A stretch of DNA of 41,911 bases. It comes from an uncultured Synergistaceae bacterium (GTDB lineage Bacteria; Synergistota; Synergistia; Synergistales; Aminiphilaceae). The position numbers were made by a program, and so were the translations under genes. This document shows, one piece after another, positions 1 to 8,146 of this stretch (its first letter is position 1; every line of letters starts with the position of its first letter). The notes beneath the pieces were generated by a model. That model was not told the DNA's origin. It saw nothing but the letters and a program-made list of their open reading frames with translations, and did not search any database. Location: the NCBI GenBank assembly GCA_937868015.1, contig CALMLW010000061.1:1-41911 (forward strand). The letters are read 5' to 3'.

Positions 1-2
1 TG

Positions 3-89
3 GCGGCCCATCTTTCCTGGCTGGCGAACCAGGGGGTGCTCCGCCCCCGGGGAGAAAGGGGGCGACTGCTCTGGGAACGGACCGCATAG
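3..89 (+). CDS. C-terminal end of a gene entering from the left, possibly an MBL-fold hydrolase
   Basis: An open frame enters at the left edge and ends at TAG 87-89. Its last 28 residues begin AAHLSWLANQGVLRP and end LLWERTA. The pattern His-Leu-x-x-Leu-x-x-x-Gly-x-Leu followed by a basic turn and a Leu/Trp strand resembles the small C-terminal winged-helix tail of many metallo-beta-lactamase-fold hydrolases. That family suggestion is an inference from a very short piece. What is visible is only a codon-plausible reading frame that stops about 160 bases before the protease start. The other two plus-strand frames give less protein-like text. No terminator was seen in the gap to the next gene. 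Confidence 0.35.
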   Translation, partial: AAHLSWLANQGVLRPRGERGRLLWERTA

Positions 90-246
90 AACTGCGTCAC
101 GGTTCCTCCGGCACGTTCTAGGACGTCCCGGCCCCCCCCCACGACGAAGAACCCACCTCCGGGGCTGAGGCGCTTCCGGAGGTTCTCTTCGCCGCCACCA
201 TCGGCGCAGGGATCTCGTGTTCCCCGCGAAAAGGAGGAGATTTTCC

Positions 247-2565
247 ATGAAAACCACGCTTCTGCGCTCCACGTTTTCCCTCTGCCTTCTCCTCGTCCTT
301 GCCTGTCCGGCGGCCTGGGGGGTGCCGGCCTGTCCCTATCCCATCCCCCTCGTACAGCCCGATGGCACCTCGGGGGTGGTGTTCCACCGGGGGGACGAGT
401 TCTTTCACTGGACCGAAGCGCCCTCGGGCCACACCCTGGTCCGGAACGCCGCCACCGGATATTGGGAGTACGCCGCGCTCCGCGACAACAGCCTCGTGCC
501 TTCGGGCACCGTCTACTCGCCCTTCGGACCTCCTCCGGCGGGCACCGCACCGCACATGATCCCCGCCCCCCGGCGCCTCGGGGCGCCGGACTTCGACAAA
601 AAGTTCGGCTATCCCCCCACGAGGCCGGTTTCGGGAAAGAGAAACGTCCTCGTGGTCCTCGTTTCCTTCCGGAACCAGGCGCTCACGACGAAGACGGGGG
701 ATTGGGAAGGGGCTTTTTTCGGCGCCACCGCGTCGCTGGCCAAGTACTATAAGGACCAGTCGAAGGGAAAACTCGAAATCATCTCGGCCCGGGGGGGCAC
801 CGCGGTGCTCTCCGTGACCCTCGCGGCGGGGGATGTGAACGATGGGAATCATCCCCAGGGATTCATCGACATCGGCGGCGACGACAACGTCGACGAACAG
901 CACAAGAACGAGGTGGCCTTCGTCACGGCCGTGGCCCAAAAGGCCACGGCGTTGGGGGTGGATTTCGCCTCCTTCGACACGAACAAGGACGGGGCCCTCA
1001 CCCCCGACGAACTGTGCCTCTACATGATCATCGCCGGATATGAGCAGTCCGGTTCCAAGCTCAAGCCGTCGGTGTGGGCCCACGCGTGGAAGTCGTGGAT
1101 GAACGAAAGCGACGAACACATCGTCTTCGCCGGCGGCAAGAAGCTCACCAGCTGGTCCATGAACGGAGAACTCTACGCCAAAGGCACCCGCATGCCCTTC
1201 GGCGTCGTGGCGCACGAGCTTGGACATCAGCTCTGTGCCCTTCCCGACCTCTACGACACGTCGAAGACCAATAGCGGCATCGGCGCCTTCTCCATCATGG
1301 CGGGGGGAAGCTGGGGCAAGAAGGCGAAGGAGACCAGCGGCTCCACGCCGACGAACCTCGACGCCTGGTCGCGCCTCTATCTGGGGTGGGCCACCGCCAC
1401 GACCCCCGCCAGCGGGGTGGCCACGTTCGGAGAGCCCGGCAACAGCAAATACGACGTGGTGAAGCTGGTGGGCACATCGCACCGGAAGACGGAGTACTTC
1501 CTGCTGGAAGTCCGACGCCCCTCGGGATGGGACCAGGGCTTGGAGGGCCTCGAAGACTCCTTTGCCGACTTCGACGGCGGGGTGCTCATCCTCCATCTCG
1601 ACGAGGAGGTGGGGACACCGTCGGCGAACGATTTCAACAAATACGTCAAGGGGAAACACCAGGGGAACATGGTGAAGGAGGCCGACGGGCCCCACCTCAC
1701 CAAGGACGCGGAATCCGACGGCACGAAGGACACCCTCTGGTACCAGGGAAACCCGAACTACGAGGGCGACGGCACCTTCTCCGCCACCAGCTCCCCGAAC
1801 TCCAAATTCCACGACGGCACGGCCAGCGGCTTTTCGCTGCGGGAGTTCTCCGCCCCGGGAGCCGTCATGACGGCGAAGATCTCCGCCCCGGGGCCAACTC
1901 CCACGCCGATCCCCGCCCCCACCGACATGCCGGAGCCGGACCCCGAGGTGACGGGGGGCGTGCCCCTGACTTCTCCCACGCCGGTGCCCCCGGAGGAGCT
2001 CCCCCCCGTGGGGGAACTGAATCCGTCGAACGTGCGCTTCGCCCCCGAGGAGATCGCGGAAATCTTCGGCGACGACGCCGAGGCCACCTTCGTTCTCGTG
2101 GACATCGGCAGTGCGGACATCGTCGAGTACGCCACCCCCGACGGCACGCTCACCCTCGCCCTGGCGTCCGAGACCCTCCAGGAGGACGACGTCATCTACC
2201 GGTGGATCTTCTTCGTGCGGGATCGCGTTTCCCAAGTCTGGGACATGCCGGAGAACGCCTGGGACCGCCAGGACACTCCCCCCGGATACGCCACGCTCAC
2301 CTGCGACATTGAGGACGGGGGCTCCTTCGACCTGGACGGCGTCGTCGACGGATCGGTGGTGGTGGGCACCCTCGAAGCCCTCGTCGGCGTTCCCGGGGCA
2401 GATTCCGAGCCCACCGGAGTTTCTGCGGGGCACCGGGGAGGCTGCGATGGCGGCATCGTGCCTCTGGGGGCGCTTCTTCTCCTCGCTCCCCTCGCCGCGA
2501 TGGGGAGACGACGGGGGCAAGCTCCGGAGCGCCCCTCGGACAGGACGTCCCGAAAAAACCATTGA
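247..2565 (+). CDS. Secreted M6-type metalloprotease with Synerg-CTERM-like sorting tail
   Basis: A predicted secreted zinc endopeptidase of the M6 (immune inhibitor A-like) group, 772 residues. The start is ATG 247, behind the ribosome site AAGGAGG, rather than an upstream in-frame ATG at 217; from 247 the protein opens with a clean signal peptide (MKTTLLRSTF then a Leu-rich core). The catalytic domain starts near residue 130. The zinc motif is HELGH at residues 323-327, followed by Asp-334 in LPDLYD, as expected for the family. A calcium-loop-like segment, DTNKDGALTPDE, lies near residues 245-256. A Pro/Thr-rich linker near 545-595 leads to a small C-terminal domain. The end has Gly-Gly-Cys (Cys about 733), a hydrophobic helix and Arg-Arg-Arg, the layout of the Synerg-CTERM signal; unusually, about 17 more residues follow the arginines. 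Substrate unknown. The next gene is a chemoreceptor on the same strand. Confidence 0.88.
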   Translation: MKTTLLRSTFSLCLLLVLACPAAWGVPACPYPIPLVQPDGTSGVVFHRGDEFFHWTEAPSGHTLVRNAATGYWEYAALRDNSLVPSGTVYSPFGPPPAGTAPHMIPAPRRLGAPDFDKKFGYPPTRPVSGKRNVLVVLVSFRNQALTTKTGDWEGAFFGATASLAKYYKDQSKGKLEIISARGGTAVLSVTLAAGDVNDGNHPQGFIDIGGDDNVDEQHKNEVAFVTAVAQKATALGVDFASFDTNKDGALTPDELCLYMIIAGYEQSGSKLKPSVWAHAWKSWMNESDEHIVFAGGKKLTSWSMNGELYAKGTRMPFGVVAHELGHQLCALPDLYDTSKTNSGIGAFSIMAGGSWGKKAKETSGSTPTNLDAWSRLYLGWATATTPASGVATFGEPGNSKYDVVKLVGTSHRKTEYFLLEVRRPSGWDQGLEGLEDSFADFDGGVLILHLDEEVGTPSANDFNKYVKGKHQGNMVKEADGPHLTKDAESDGTKDTLWYQGNPNYEGDGTFSATSSPNSKFHDGTASGFSLREFSAPGAVMTAKISAPGPTPTPIPAPTDMPEPDPEVTGGVPLTSPTPVPPEELPPVGELNPSNVRFAPEEIAEIFGDDAEATFVLVDIGSADIVEYATPDGTLTLALASETLQEDDVIYRWIFFVRDRVSQVWDMPENAWDRQDTPPGYATLTCDIEDGGSFDLDGVVDGSVVVGTLEALVGVPGADSEPTGVSAGHRGGCDGGIVPLGALLLLAPLAAMGRRRGQAPERPSDRTSRKNH

Positions 2566-2664
2566 CCATTGAGTCGAAAGCCCTCCGGGCCCCTCGTGTC
2601 CCCAGGGGATCCGGAAAGCCCGGAGGAAAAAATCCTACGCATCGCGAAAAAGGAGGAAACAAAA

Positions 2665-4824
2665 ATGTGGTGGTCCTCGTGGCGTATTCGTACCAAGATT
2701 CTGGTGGGCGTGCTGGGGGTGGTGGTGGGAGTTCTGGGCGTGATCGTCGGCTATGTGTCCTGGGGCTCGCGCCAGCTCGCCACGGAAGACGCCTTCGACA
2801 AGGCCCAGGCCCTGGCGGAGGGATACGCCCACAGGGTGGGGCGGGAGTTCAACGAAGCCATGGACACCGCCCGGGCGCTCTCCGCCACGCTGGCGGCCAT
2901 GAAGGGTTCGGAGCACCCCAGCCGGGAGCTGGCCCTCGAAGCCCTGCGACGGGTTCTGGAAACAAATCCCCGCTTTCTGGGGGTCTGGACCGTATGGGAG
3001 CCCAACGCCTTCGACGGCAAGGACGCGGAGTACGTGGGGAAACCCGGCCACGACGCCACAGGGCGCTTCGTGGGATACTGGAACAAGGGGTCGGGGAGCG
3101 TCATGCTGGAACCCTGCGTGGAGTACGCCAATACCGGGGCTTCCGGCGAGTACTACTTTAAGCCCCTCCGGAGCGGGGAAGAGGTGCTCATGGAGCCCTT
3201 CACCTACGAGGTGGGGGGACGCCAGATCCAGCTGGTGAGCCACTGCGTGCCCATCGTGGTGGAAGGCAAAACGCTGGGCGTGGTGGGGGTGGACATGAGC
3301 CTGGAGACCGTCCAGCAGATCATTGCCTCGGAAAAGCCCTTCGGAGGGAAGGGGAGCCTCACCTTGCTTTCCTTCAATGGGGTCATCGCCGGACACCCCA
3401 AGGCCGAGATTTTGGGAAAAACGGTGCGAGACGTGTCTAGGGGTCAGGCGGACACCATCATCGGCGCCATCCAGAAGGGGCAGGTCCTGGCGCTGAGGGA
3501 CTACTCCGCCGCCTTGAATGGCGACGTCTACAAGGTCCGTGTTCCCATGGCGGCGGGACATACCAAGACCCCCTGGAGCCTGGTGGTCATGGCCCCCTTT
3601 TCGGTGATCCTGGAGGGGGCAAACCGCATGACGCTCCTGGCGTCCCTCGTGGGCCTGGCGGGCATCGTGCTGGTGGCCGTCGTGGTCATGCTCGTCGCTG
3701 GGAGCATCGCCCGGCCGGTGCGGCGCTTCGCCGAGCACATCGCCCGGTTCGCCGACGGCGATCTCACGGTGCGCTTCGAGGCCCGGGGAGAGGACGAAGT
3801 GGCCCAAATGGCCCGGGCGCTGGATTCCATGGCCCAGGGATTGCGCCGGAGCATGGCGGCCATCCGGGAAAAGGCCGAAACGGCCGCAGTCCAGGCGGAC
3901 GCCCTGGCGTCCCTTTCCCAGGAAACCGTGGCGTCCATGGAAGAGGTCCGGAGCTCCGTGGCCGAGGTGGCCACCCAGTCCGAAGCCAACGCCGCCGCCC
4001 TGGAGCAGACCAACGCGGGGGTGGAAGAGGTCTCTTCGGGAGCCACCAGCTCCGCCCACTCCGCCTCCGAAGGAGCCGAAACGGCGCTCCGCACCACCAA
4101 ACGGAGCGAAACCGCCGGATCTCGGGTGATGCAGGTGGTGGACGATGTCAAAGGCGTGGGGGTGAAAGCCCGGGTGACCCGGGAAACTATCAATCAGGTG
4201 GCCACCTCCGTGGGCACCATCACCAAGTTCGTGGCCACCATCCGGAACATCGCGGACCAGACCAACCTCCTGGCCCTGAACGCCGCCATCGAAGCCGCCC
4301 GGGCCGGCGAGGCGGGGCGGGGGTTCTCCGTGGTGGCCGAAGAAGTGCGCAAGCTCGCCGAAGAATCCAACGTGGCGGCCAAGGAAGTGGAAGCCATCAT
4401 CACGGGGTTGCAGCAGCAGGCCCGGAACGCCCTGGACGCCACCGACGAAGGGGGTCGCATCGCCGAAGCCACGGTGAAGGGGGCGGAAGAAGCGGGGCGA
4501 GAGATCGCCGAGGTGCTGCGGGAGATCGCCCGCATCAACGACGCCATGCAGAACATCGCCGCAGCCTCCGAAGAGCAGGCGGCGGCGAGCGGAGAGATGG
4601 CCTCTGCGGTGGACAGCGCCACCCAGGGCACGAGCCACATTGTGGAAACGTTGGAAGTGATCCGCACCGCCACGGACGAAACCACCAAGGCGTCGGAAGA
4701 GGTGGCCCGGTCCGCCCGGGAGCTTTCCGCCGGATCGAAGGACATCTGCGACGAACTGGCTCATTTTCGCGTTCACACCCAGGACGCCAAGCCCGCTCCG
4801 AAGCCCCTGGCCCTGAAGCGGTGA
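2665..4824 (+). CDS. Methyl-accepting chemotaxis protein with periplasmic dCache-type sensor
   Basis: Membrane chemoreceptor of 719 residues that would signal to CheW/CheA. The start is ATG 2665 behind AGGAGG (2651-2656). An in-frame TTG at 2569 would add 32 polar residues and lacks a ribosome site. The first membrane helix covers about residues 11-33. A roughly 285-residue periplasmic region with the two-lobed double-Cache look follows ([11 protein letters not shown], later [13 protein letters not shown]). The second helix lies at about 325-345, then a HAMP domain, then a long methyl-accepting coiled coil. Its hairpin tip is easily recognised: [15 protein letters not shown] begins at residue 534. 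The C-terminus ends in a basic Lys-Arg tail with no CheR/CheB-tethering pentapeptide. The ligand cannot be told from sequence alone; small organic or amino acids are common for this sensor type. Confidence 0.93.
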   Translation: MWWSSWRIRTKILVGVLGVVVGVLGVIVGYVSWGSRQLATEDAFDKAQALAEGYAHRVGREFNEAMDTARALSATLAAMKGSEHPSRELALEALRRVLETNPRFLGVWTVWEPNAFDGKDAEYVGKPGHDATGRFVGYWNKGSGSVMLEPCVEYANTGASGEYYFKPLRSGEEVLMEPFTYEVGGRQIQLVSHCVPIVVEGKTLGVVGVDMSLETVQQIIASEKPFGGKGSLTLLSFNGVIAGHPKAEILGKTVRDVSRGQADTIIGAIQKGQVLALRDYSAALNGDVYKVRVPMAAGHTKTPWSLVVMAPFSVILEGANRMTLLASLVGLAGIVLVAVVVMLVAGSIARPVRRFAEHIARFADGDLTVRFEARGEDEVAQMARALDSMAQGLRRSMAAIREKAETAAVQADALASLSQETVASMEEVRSSVAEVATQSEANAAALEQTNAGVEEVSSGATSSAHSASEGAETALRTTKRSETAGSRVMQVVDDVKGVGVKARVTRETINQVATSVGTITKFVATIRNIADQTNLLALNAAIEAARAGEAGRGFSVVAEEVRKLAEESNVAAKEVEAIITGLQQQARNALDATDEGGRIAEATVKGAEEAGREIAEVLREIARINDAMQNIAAASEEQAAASGEMASAVDSATQGTSHIVETLEVIRTATDETTKASEEVARSARELSAGSKDICDELAHFRVHTQDAKPAPKPLALKR

Positions 4825-4981
4825 CCGGCGCCAAGGTTGGGGGAATCCTCCGGAGCCCGGTCTGGGGAGAACATGCCGAACCTTTTTTGGAAAAAACACT
4901 TGGCGTCCTTGGCGTGAGGATATCCAGGCCTGAAAGATTTCCACCCCGCCGAGGAAACCCGAGGGCGCGCCCGGATCCGTC

Positions 4982-5007
4982 GGCTCCTGATGTCCCTCGC
5001 AGGAGCC
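4982..5007 (+). promoter_or_regulatory. Perfect 8-bp hairpin in the tyrS leader
   Basis: The arms GGCTCCTG (4982-4989) and CAGGAGCC (5000-5007) enclose a 10-base loop, 85 bases before the tyrS start. No T-run follows, so it is not a classical terminator. The 268-base gap between the chemoreceptor and tyrS also carries CGCCAAGG (4829-4836) and its complement CCTTGGCG (4910-4917). A leader-RNA role is possible but unproven. The expected T-box parts (specifier loop, terminator/antiterminator pair) were not found. Confidence 0.3.
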
Positions 5008-5092
5008 CCCTGGAAAGGACGGCGCCTTGTGTGGAAAAAAGGCCGGGCGCAGCGGGATTTCTTTTCAGAAAGAACGAGAGAGGAGTGGCACC

Positions 5093-6370
5093 ATGGGGCA
5101 AAATGTGGTGAAGTTTTTCGAGGAACGGGGTCTTCTGGAGTGGTGCAGCGCCCCCGAAGAGCTGGCTCAGGTCTTCGAGCGCGAGACCGTCACGGCGTAC
5201 ATCGGTTTTGATCCCACAGCGGACAGCCTCCACGTGGGACACCTGATCCCCATCATGGGGTTGGCGTGGCTTCAGCGCCTGGGGCACCGCCCCATCGCCA
5301 TCGCGGGGGCGGGCACGGGGCTCATCGGCGATCCCTCGGGGAAGAGCAAGGAGCGCAATCTCATCACCCTGGAACAGATGGAGAAGAACCTCCAGGGGGT
5401 CCATCCCCAGCTCGCCCATTTTCTGAACTTCGACTGCGGCGAAAACAGCGCCCGAATCATCAACAACTACGACTGGCTGGGCAAGCTCCCCCTGCTGGAC
5501 TTTCTCCGGGACATCGGGAAGTACTTCCCCATGAACTATCTGGTGAACAAGGAATACGTCCGGAGCCGCCTGGACGATCCGGAGAAGTCCATTTCGTTTA
5601 CGGAGTTCACCTACACCCTCCTCCAGGCCTACGATTTTCTCCATCTCTTCGAGGGCGAGGGGTGCAAGCTCCAGATGGGGGGCAACGACCAGCAGGGAAA
5701 TATTGTGTCGGGCATCGATCTCATCCGGAAAAAAACCGGCGGCGAAGCCTTCGGCATCACCTATCCCCTGCTGCTCACCTCGTCGGGGCAGAAGTTCGGC
5801 AAAACGGAGGGGGGAGCGGTGTGGCTCGATCCGAAACGCACCTCGCCCTACAAGTTTTATCAGTTCTGGGTGAACGTGGAGGACCGGGACGTGGAGCGCC
5901 TGCTCCGCCTCTTCACCTTCCTTCCGCTGGAAGAGATCCGGGAGATCGCCGCCCGGCACGCCGCCGCTCCGGAACGCCGGGAGGCCCAGAAAACCCTGGC
6001 GGAGGAGATCACCCGGACGGTGCACGGAGAAAAAGCCCTCGCGGGGGCGGTACGGGCCACGGAAATTCTCTTTGGCGGCAAGTTCGACCTGGAGGATCTC
6101 ACGCCGGAGATGCTTGCCACCCTGGAGGCCGAAGTTCCCGGAGGAGAGGCCCCCCGGGAAGAGCGCGCCGTGGTGGATCTCCTCGTGGCGTCGGGGGCCT
6201 GCGCCAGCAAGGGAGAGGCCAAGCGCCTGATCCAGGGGGGAGGGGTCTCCCTGAACGGCCGCAAGGTGGAAAGGGACGACCAAAGCGTCGTCCCCGAAGA
6301 CATCCTCTTCGGGGGTCACCTCTTCTTCCGTCTGGGCAAGCGCCGCTTCCACATGGTGCGACTCCGGTAA
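5093..6370 (+). CDS. tyrS: Tyrosyl-tRNA synthetase
   Basis: Cytoplasmic class I synthetase that charges tRNA-Tyr with tyrosine using ATP; 425 residues, normal for bacterial TyrRS. The start is ATG 5093 after GAGAGAGG; the in-frame ATG further upstream (5027) adds a basic stretch unlike TyrRS N-termini. The HIGH-type motif reads HVGHLIP (His-47). The KMSKS-type loop reads KFGKT (from residue 234), matching the KFGKS form of the bacterial TyrZ/long-spaced group with Thr in the last place. The tyrosine/tRNA-pocket region QMGGNDQQGNI is present. The final 70 residues form an S4 RNA-binding domain (GACASKGEAKRLIQGGGVSL). A Rho-independent terminator follows, so tyrS probably ends its transcription unit. 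A hairpin lies in the leader. Confidence 0.97.
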   Translation: MGQNVVKFFEERGLLEWCSAPEELAQVFERETVTAYIGFDPTADSLHVGHLIPIMGLAWLQRLGHRPIAIAGAGTGLIGDPSGKSKERNLITLEQMEKNLQGVHPQLAHFLNFDCGENSARIINNYDWLGKLPLLDFLRDIGKYFPMNYLVNKEYVRSRLDDPEKSISFTEFTYTLLQAYDFLHLFEGEGCKLQMGGNDQQGNIVSGIDLIRKKTGGEAFGITYPLLLTSSGQKFGKTEGGAVWLDPKRTSPYKFYQFWVNVEDRDVERLLRLFTFLPLEEIREIAARHAAAPERREAQKTLAEEITRTVHGEKALAGAVRATEILFGGKFDLEDLTPEMLATLEAEVPGGEAPREERAVVDLLVASGACASKGEAKRLIQGGGVSLNGRKVERDDQSVVPEDILFGGHLFFRLGKRRFHMVRLR

Positions 6371-6436
6371 CTTCTCGCGGGGGCCCGAAGGCATCCCCCG
6401 AAGGACGCCAAGGGAGCCCCCCCACGCGGGGCATCT

Positions 6437-6471
6437 CCCCCCCTCCTCCCCCGGGAGGGGGGGCGTTTTTT
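6437..6471 (+). terminator. Rho-independent terminator after tyrS
   Basis: A C-rich arm (6437-6446) pairs with a G-rich arm (6454-6463) around a short loop. It is followed by GCG and six T residues (6466-6471). It lies 67 bases after the tyrS stop and directly before the lemA promoter. Confidence 0.85.
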
Positions 6472-6487
6472 CCGCCATTCGGCGAGC

Positions 6488-6517
6488 TTGAGACCGGGGA
6501 CGAAAACGTGCTATGGT
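6488..6517 (+). promoter_or_regulatory. Candidate sigma-70-type promoter for lemA
   Basis: TTGAGA (6488-6493, five of six to TTGACA), an 18-base spacer and TATGGT (6512-6517, four of six to TATAAT). It sits between the tyrS terminator and lemA, about 45 bases upstream of the start codon. Confidence 0.5.
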
Positions 6518-6560
6518 GGGACGTGGCGCACCATACCAAAATGGATAGGAGGCTATACCC

Positions 6561-7118
6561 ATGCTGACGGCGGCGATTCTCGGCGGAGTCCTTTTGGTGG
6601 CAGCCCTTTGGGGCGTGGGAACCTACAACGGCCTGGTCCGAGGCAAAAACCTCGTGGCGGAGGCCTGGAGCGGCATCGACGTCCAGCTCAAGCGGCGACA
6701 CGACCTCATCCCCAACCTGGTGGAGACGGTGAAAGGCTATGCGGGCCACGAAAAACAGATCTTCGAGGACGTGGCCAAGTTCCGCAACGCCGCCATCGGC
6801 GCCGGGAACCCCCGGGACGCCGCCGTGGCGGAAATGGGGCTTTCCGGGGCGCTCAAGAACCTCTTTGCCGTGGCGGAGGCCTACCCCGACCTGAAGGCCA
6901 ACACAAACTTCCTCCAGCTCCAGCAGGAGCTGGGGAATACGGAAAACGAGATCCAGAGCGCCCGGCGCTACTACAACGGCGCCGCCCGGGAGATGAACAT
7001 CCGGGTGGAGTCCTTTCCCTCCAACATCGTGGCGGGGATGTGCCACTTCTCCAAGGCGGAGTACTTCGAGATGGAAAATCCTGCTGAACGGGAGACTCCA
7101 TCGGTGAAGTTCTCCTGA
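6561..7118 (+). CDS. lemA: LemA family protein
   Basis: A 185-residue LemA-family protein. It has one N-terminal membrane helix (about residues 3-20), then the family's hallmark segment YNGLVRGKNLVAEAWSGIDV and RRHDLIPNLVETVKGYAGHE, then a long helical bundle ending in RRYYNGAAREMNIRVESFPS. LemA proteins are membrane-anchored with a four-helix domain; their biochemical role is still poorly defined. The start is ATG 6561 after TAGGAGG. The family's most frequent partner, a TPM-domain membrane protein, is not the next gene here; instead an unrecognised reading frame with a broken signal peptide follows after 99 bases. The C-terminal ten residues (ERETPSVKFS) match the usual family ending, so the gene looks intact. 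Confidence 0.95.
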   Translation: MLTAAILGGVLLVAALWGVGTYNGLVRGKNLVAEAWSGIDVQLKRRHDLIPNLVETVKGYAGHEKQIFEDVAKFRNAAIGAGNPRDAAVAEMGLSGALKNLFAVAEAYPDLKANTNFLQLQQELGNTENEIQSARRYYNGAAREMNIRVESFPSNIVAGMCHFSKAEYFEMENPAERETPSVKFS

Positions 7119-7217
7119 CAAATAGGGGCATGGCGCGCCGGGAGGGCGAAGAGGATCCGGGGTTTCGAAAGGGGCCGATGGCCATCGAAAAGAAGGTCGA
7201 AGGGAGCAAGGCACAGC

Positions 7218-7298
7218 ATGAAACGACGCGGGTGGATGGGGGTATTTTTGGGGTTCGCCCTGGGGCTTGGCCTGGGAGGAGGGGCCGAGGCGGGGTGA
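7218..7298 (+). pseudogene. Signal-peptide segment cut off by in-frame TGA
   Basis: ATG 7218 opens a frame coding 26 residues: a basic start (MKRRGWMG), a hydrophobic core (VFLGFALGLGLGGG) and a textbook signal peptidase site Ala-Glu-Ala, followed by Gly and then TGA at 7296-7298. The same frame continues past the TGA into the open frame 7308-8042, so this is its natural N-terminus. A single-base change from TGG (Trp) would explain the stop. Purine-rich AGGGAG/AAGG lies 6-11 bases before the ATG. A selenocysteine reading is discussed in the findings. Confidence 0.55.
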
Positions 7299-7307
7299 GG
7301 GTCCTCC

Positions 7308-8042
7308 GTGGACCCACGCGTGTCGTGGGCTTCCTATGATCAGGGGGATTTCGCCGGAGCCCACGCGGGATTCCTGAAGGCCCAGTGCGGATCGCCGGAA
7401 AAACCCACCTACCTCCTGGTGGCGGGCATCGCCGCCAGCCGGACTTCGACGGTGGAGTACCCCCAGGGGCCCTTTTTGGGGATCTTGTCCTCCTATGGGG
7501 ACGCCACGAACTTCCAGACGGGGGCCCCCCTCAAGCCCTTGGCCTTCGCCTACGCGGCTCGTCTGGCGGCGGAGAAGGGGCTCTCCCTGGACGTGGGGGC
7601 GGCGGTGGCCTCCTACGGCGATGGCTACGAAAGCGACGAGGTGGAGTGGCTCGACGAAGCCTTTCCCCGAAGAAGCGACGCCTCGGGAGACGAAGAGCAG
7701 CGGGAATTCCGCTCCGTGGGGCGCCCCGCCCCGGTCCGGGGGGTGGGGAGCTACTACTGGGCGTGGGCCCTCGCCCAATCTCCTTCTTCCGCCGACCGGA
7801 TGGAGGCTCTGGGGATCCTGGAGCGGGAGATGCCCCACTTTACCGGGGACCTGGTGGAACGGGGCGTCCCCCGGGACTTGCGCCGGGAGGGAGAGCGGCT
7901 CCTGGAGGCCCTGAGCAACACCCCCGCCGGAGATTCCGGCCCCTGGGGGCTCTACCTCATCGCCGGGATCCTCTTCGTGGGGGAGCTCTTCCTGGTGCGC
8001 CACCTGCGCCGGAAGCGTCGAGGGAATCCTCCCCCGGCCTGA
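7308..8042 (+). CDS. Unrecognised exported protein, N-terminus interrupted
   Basis: A 244-codon open part of a gene I do not recognise. It begins near a GTG (7308) with only a weak upstream purine stretch; in the same frame, 90 bases earlier, a signal peptide is separated from it by one TGA. The first 30 residues (YDQGDFAGAHAGFLKA) look like the opening helix pair of a TPR-like unit. The middle is mixed acidic and glycine-rich. The C-terminus has one membrane helix (WGLYLIAGILFVGELFLV) followed by a basic stop-transfer tail (RHLRRKRRG). With the signal peptide it would be a type I membrane protein with most of its mass outside the cytoplasm. It follows lemA and may share its transcript. It may be a decaying gene, a gene read through at TGA, or a sequencing error. 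Confidence 0.6.
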   Translation: MDPRVSWASYDQGDFAGAHAGFLKAQCGSPEKPTYLLVAGIAASRTSTVEYPQGPFLGILSSYGDATNFQTGAPLKPLAFAYAARLAAEKGLSLDVGAAVASYGDGYESDEVEWLDEAFPRRSDASGDEEQREFRSVGRPAPVRGVGSYYWAWALAQSPSSADRMEALGILEREMPHFTGDLVERGVPRDLRREGERLLEALSNTPAGDSGPWGLYLIAGILFVGELFLVRHLRRKRRGNPPPA

Positions 8043-8096
8043 GCCCCCCCCTCAAAGCTCCGCCCAAAGGCGCGAGGGCGGCGACAATTTGTTATT

Positions 8097-8139
8097 AAAA
8101 AACGCGGGGTTTCGGAGGAGCCGGGTCCTTCGAAACCCC
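8097..8139 (-). terminator. Rho-independent terminator for the RocB-like gene
   Basis: A 14-bp stem with one G-T pair: arms 8106-8119 and 8126-8139, starting GGGGTTTCG and ending CGAAACCCC, around a 6-base loop. On the minus strand it is followed by GCG and six T residues (A-run 8097-8102 on the plus strand). It can also fold on the plus strand, where TTTGTCTTT follows, so it may stop the lemA-side transcript as well. Confidence 0.85.
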
Positions 8140-8146
8140 TTTGTCT

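Noticed and set aside
118-2562. Long minus-strand open frame opposite the M6 protease
   Set aside because: A shadow frame caused by high GC at third codon positions; Arg/Gly/His-rich text with no domain, while the plus strand carries a full protease with catalytic motif.
4825-5095. T-box leader upstream of tyrS (GAGTGGCACC just before the ATG resembles the T-box core GGGTGGNACC)
   Set aside because: The match overlaps the start codon, no terminator/antiterminator pair or specifier stem was found, and the core differs from consensus. An Infernal search with the T-box model would settle it.
7308-8042. UGA read as Trp by a variant genetic code, to rescue the lemA-partner gene
   Set aside because: TGA is the normal terminal stop of many intact genes here (for example the chemoreceptor, lemA, the TolC-like and MacA-like genes), so the standard code applies.
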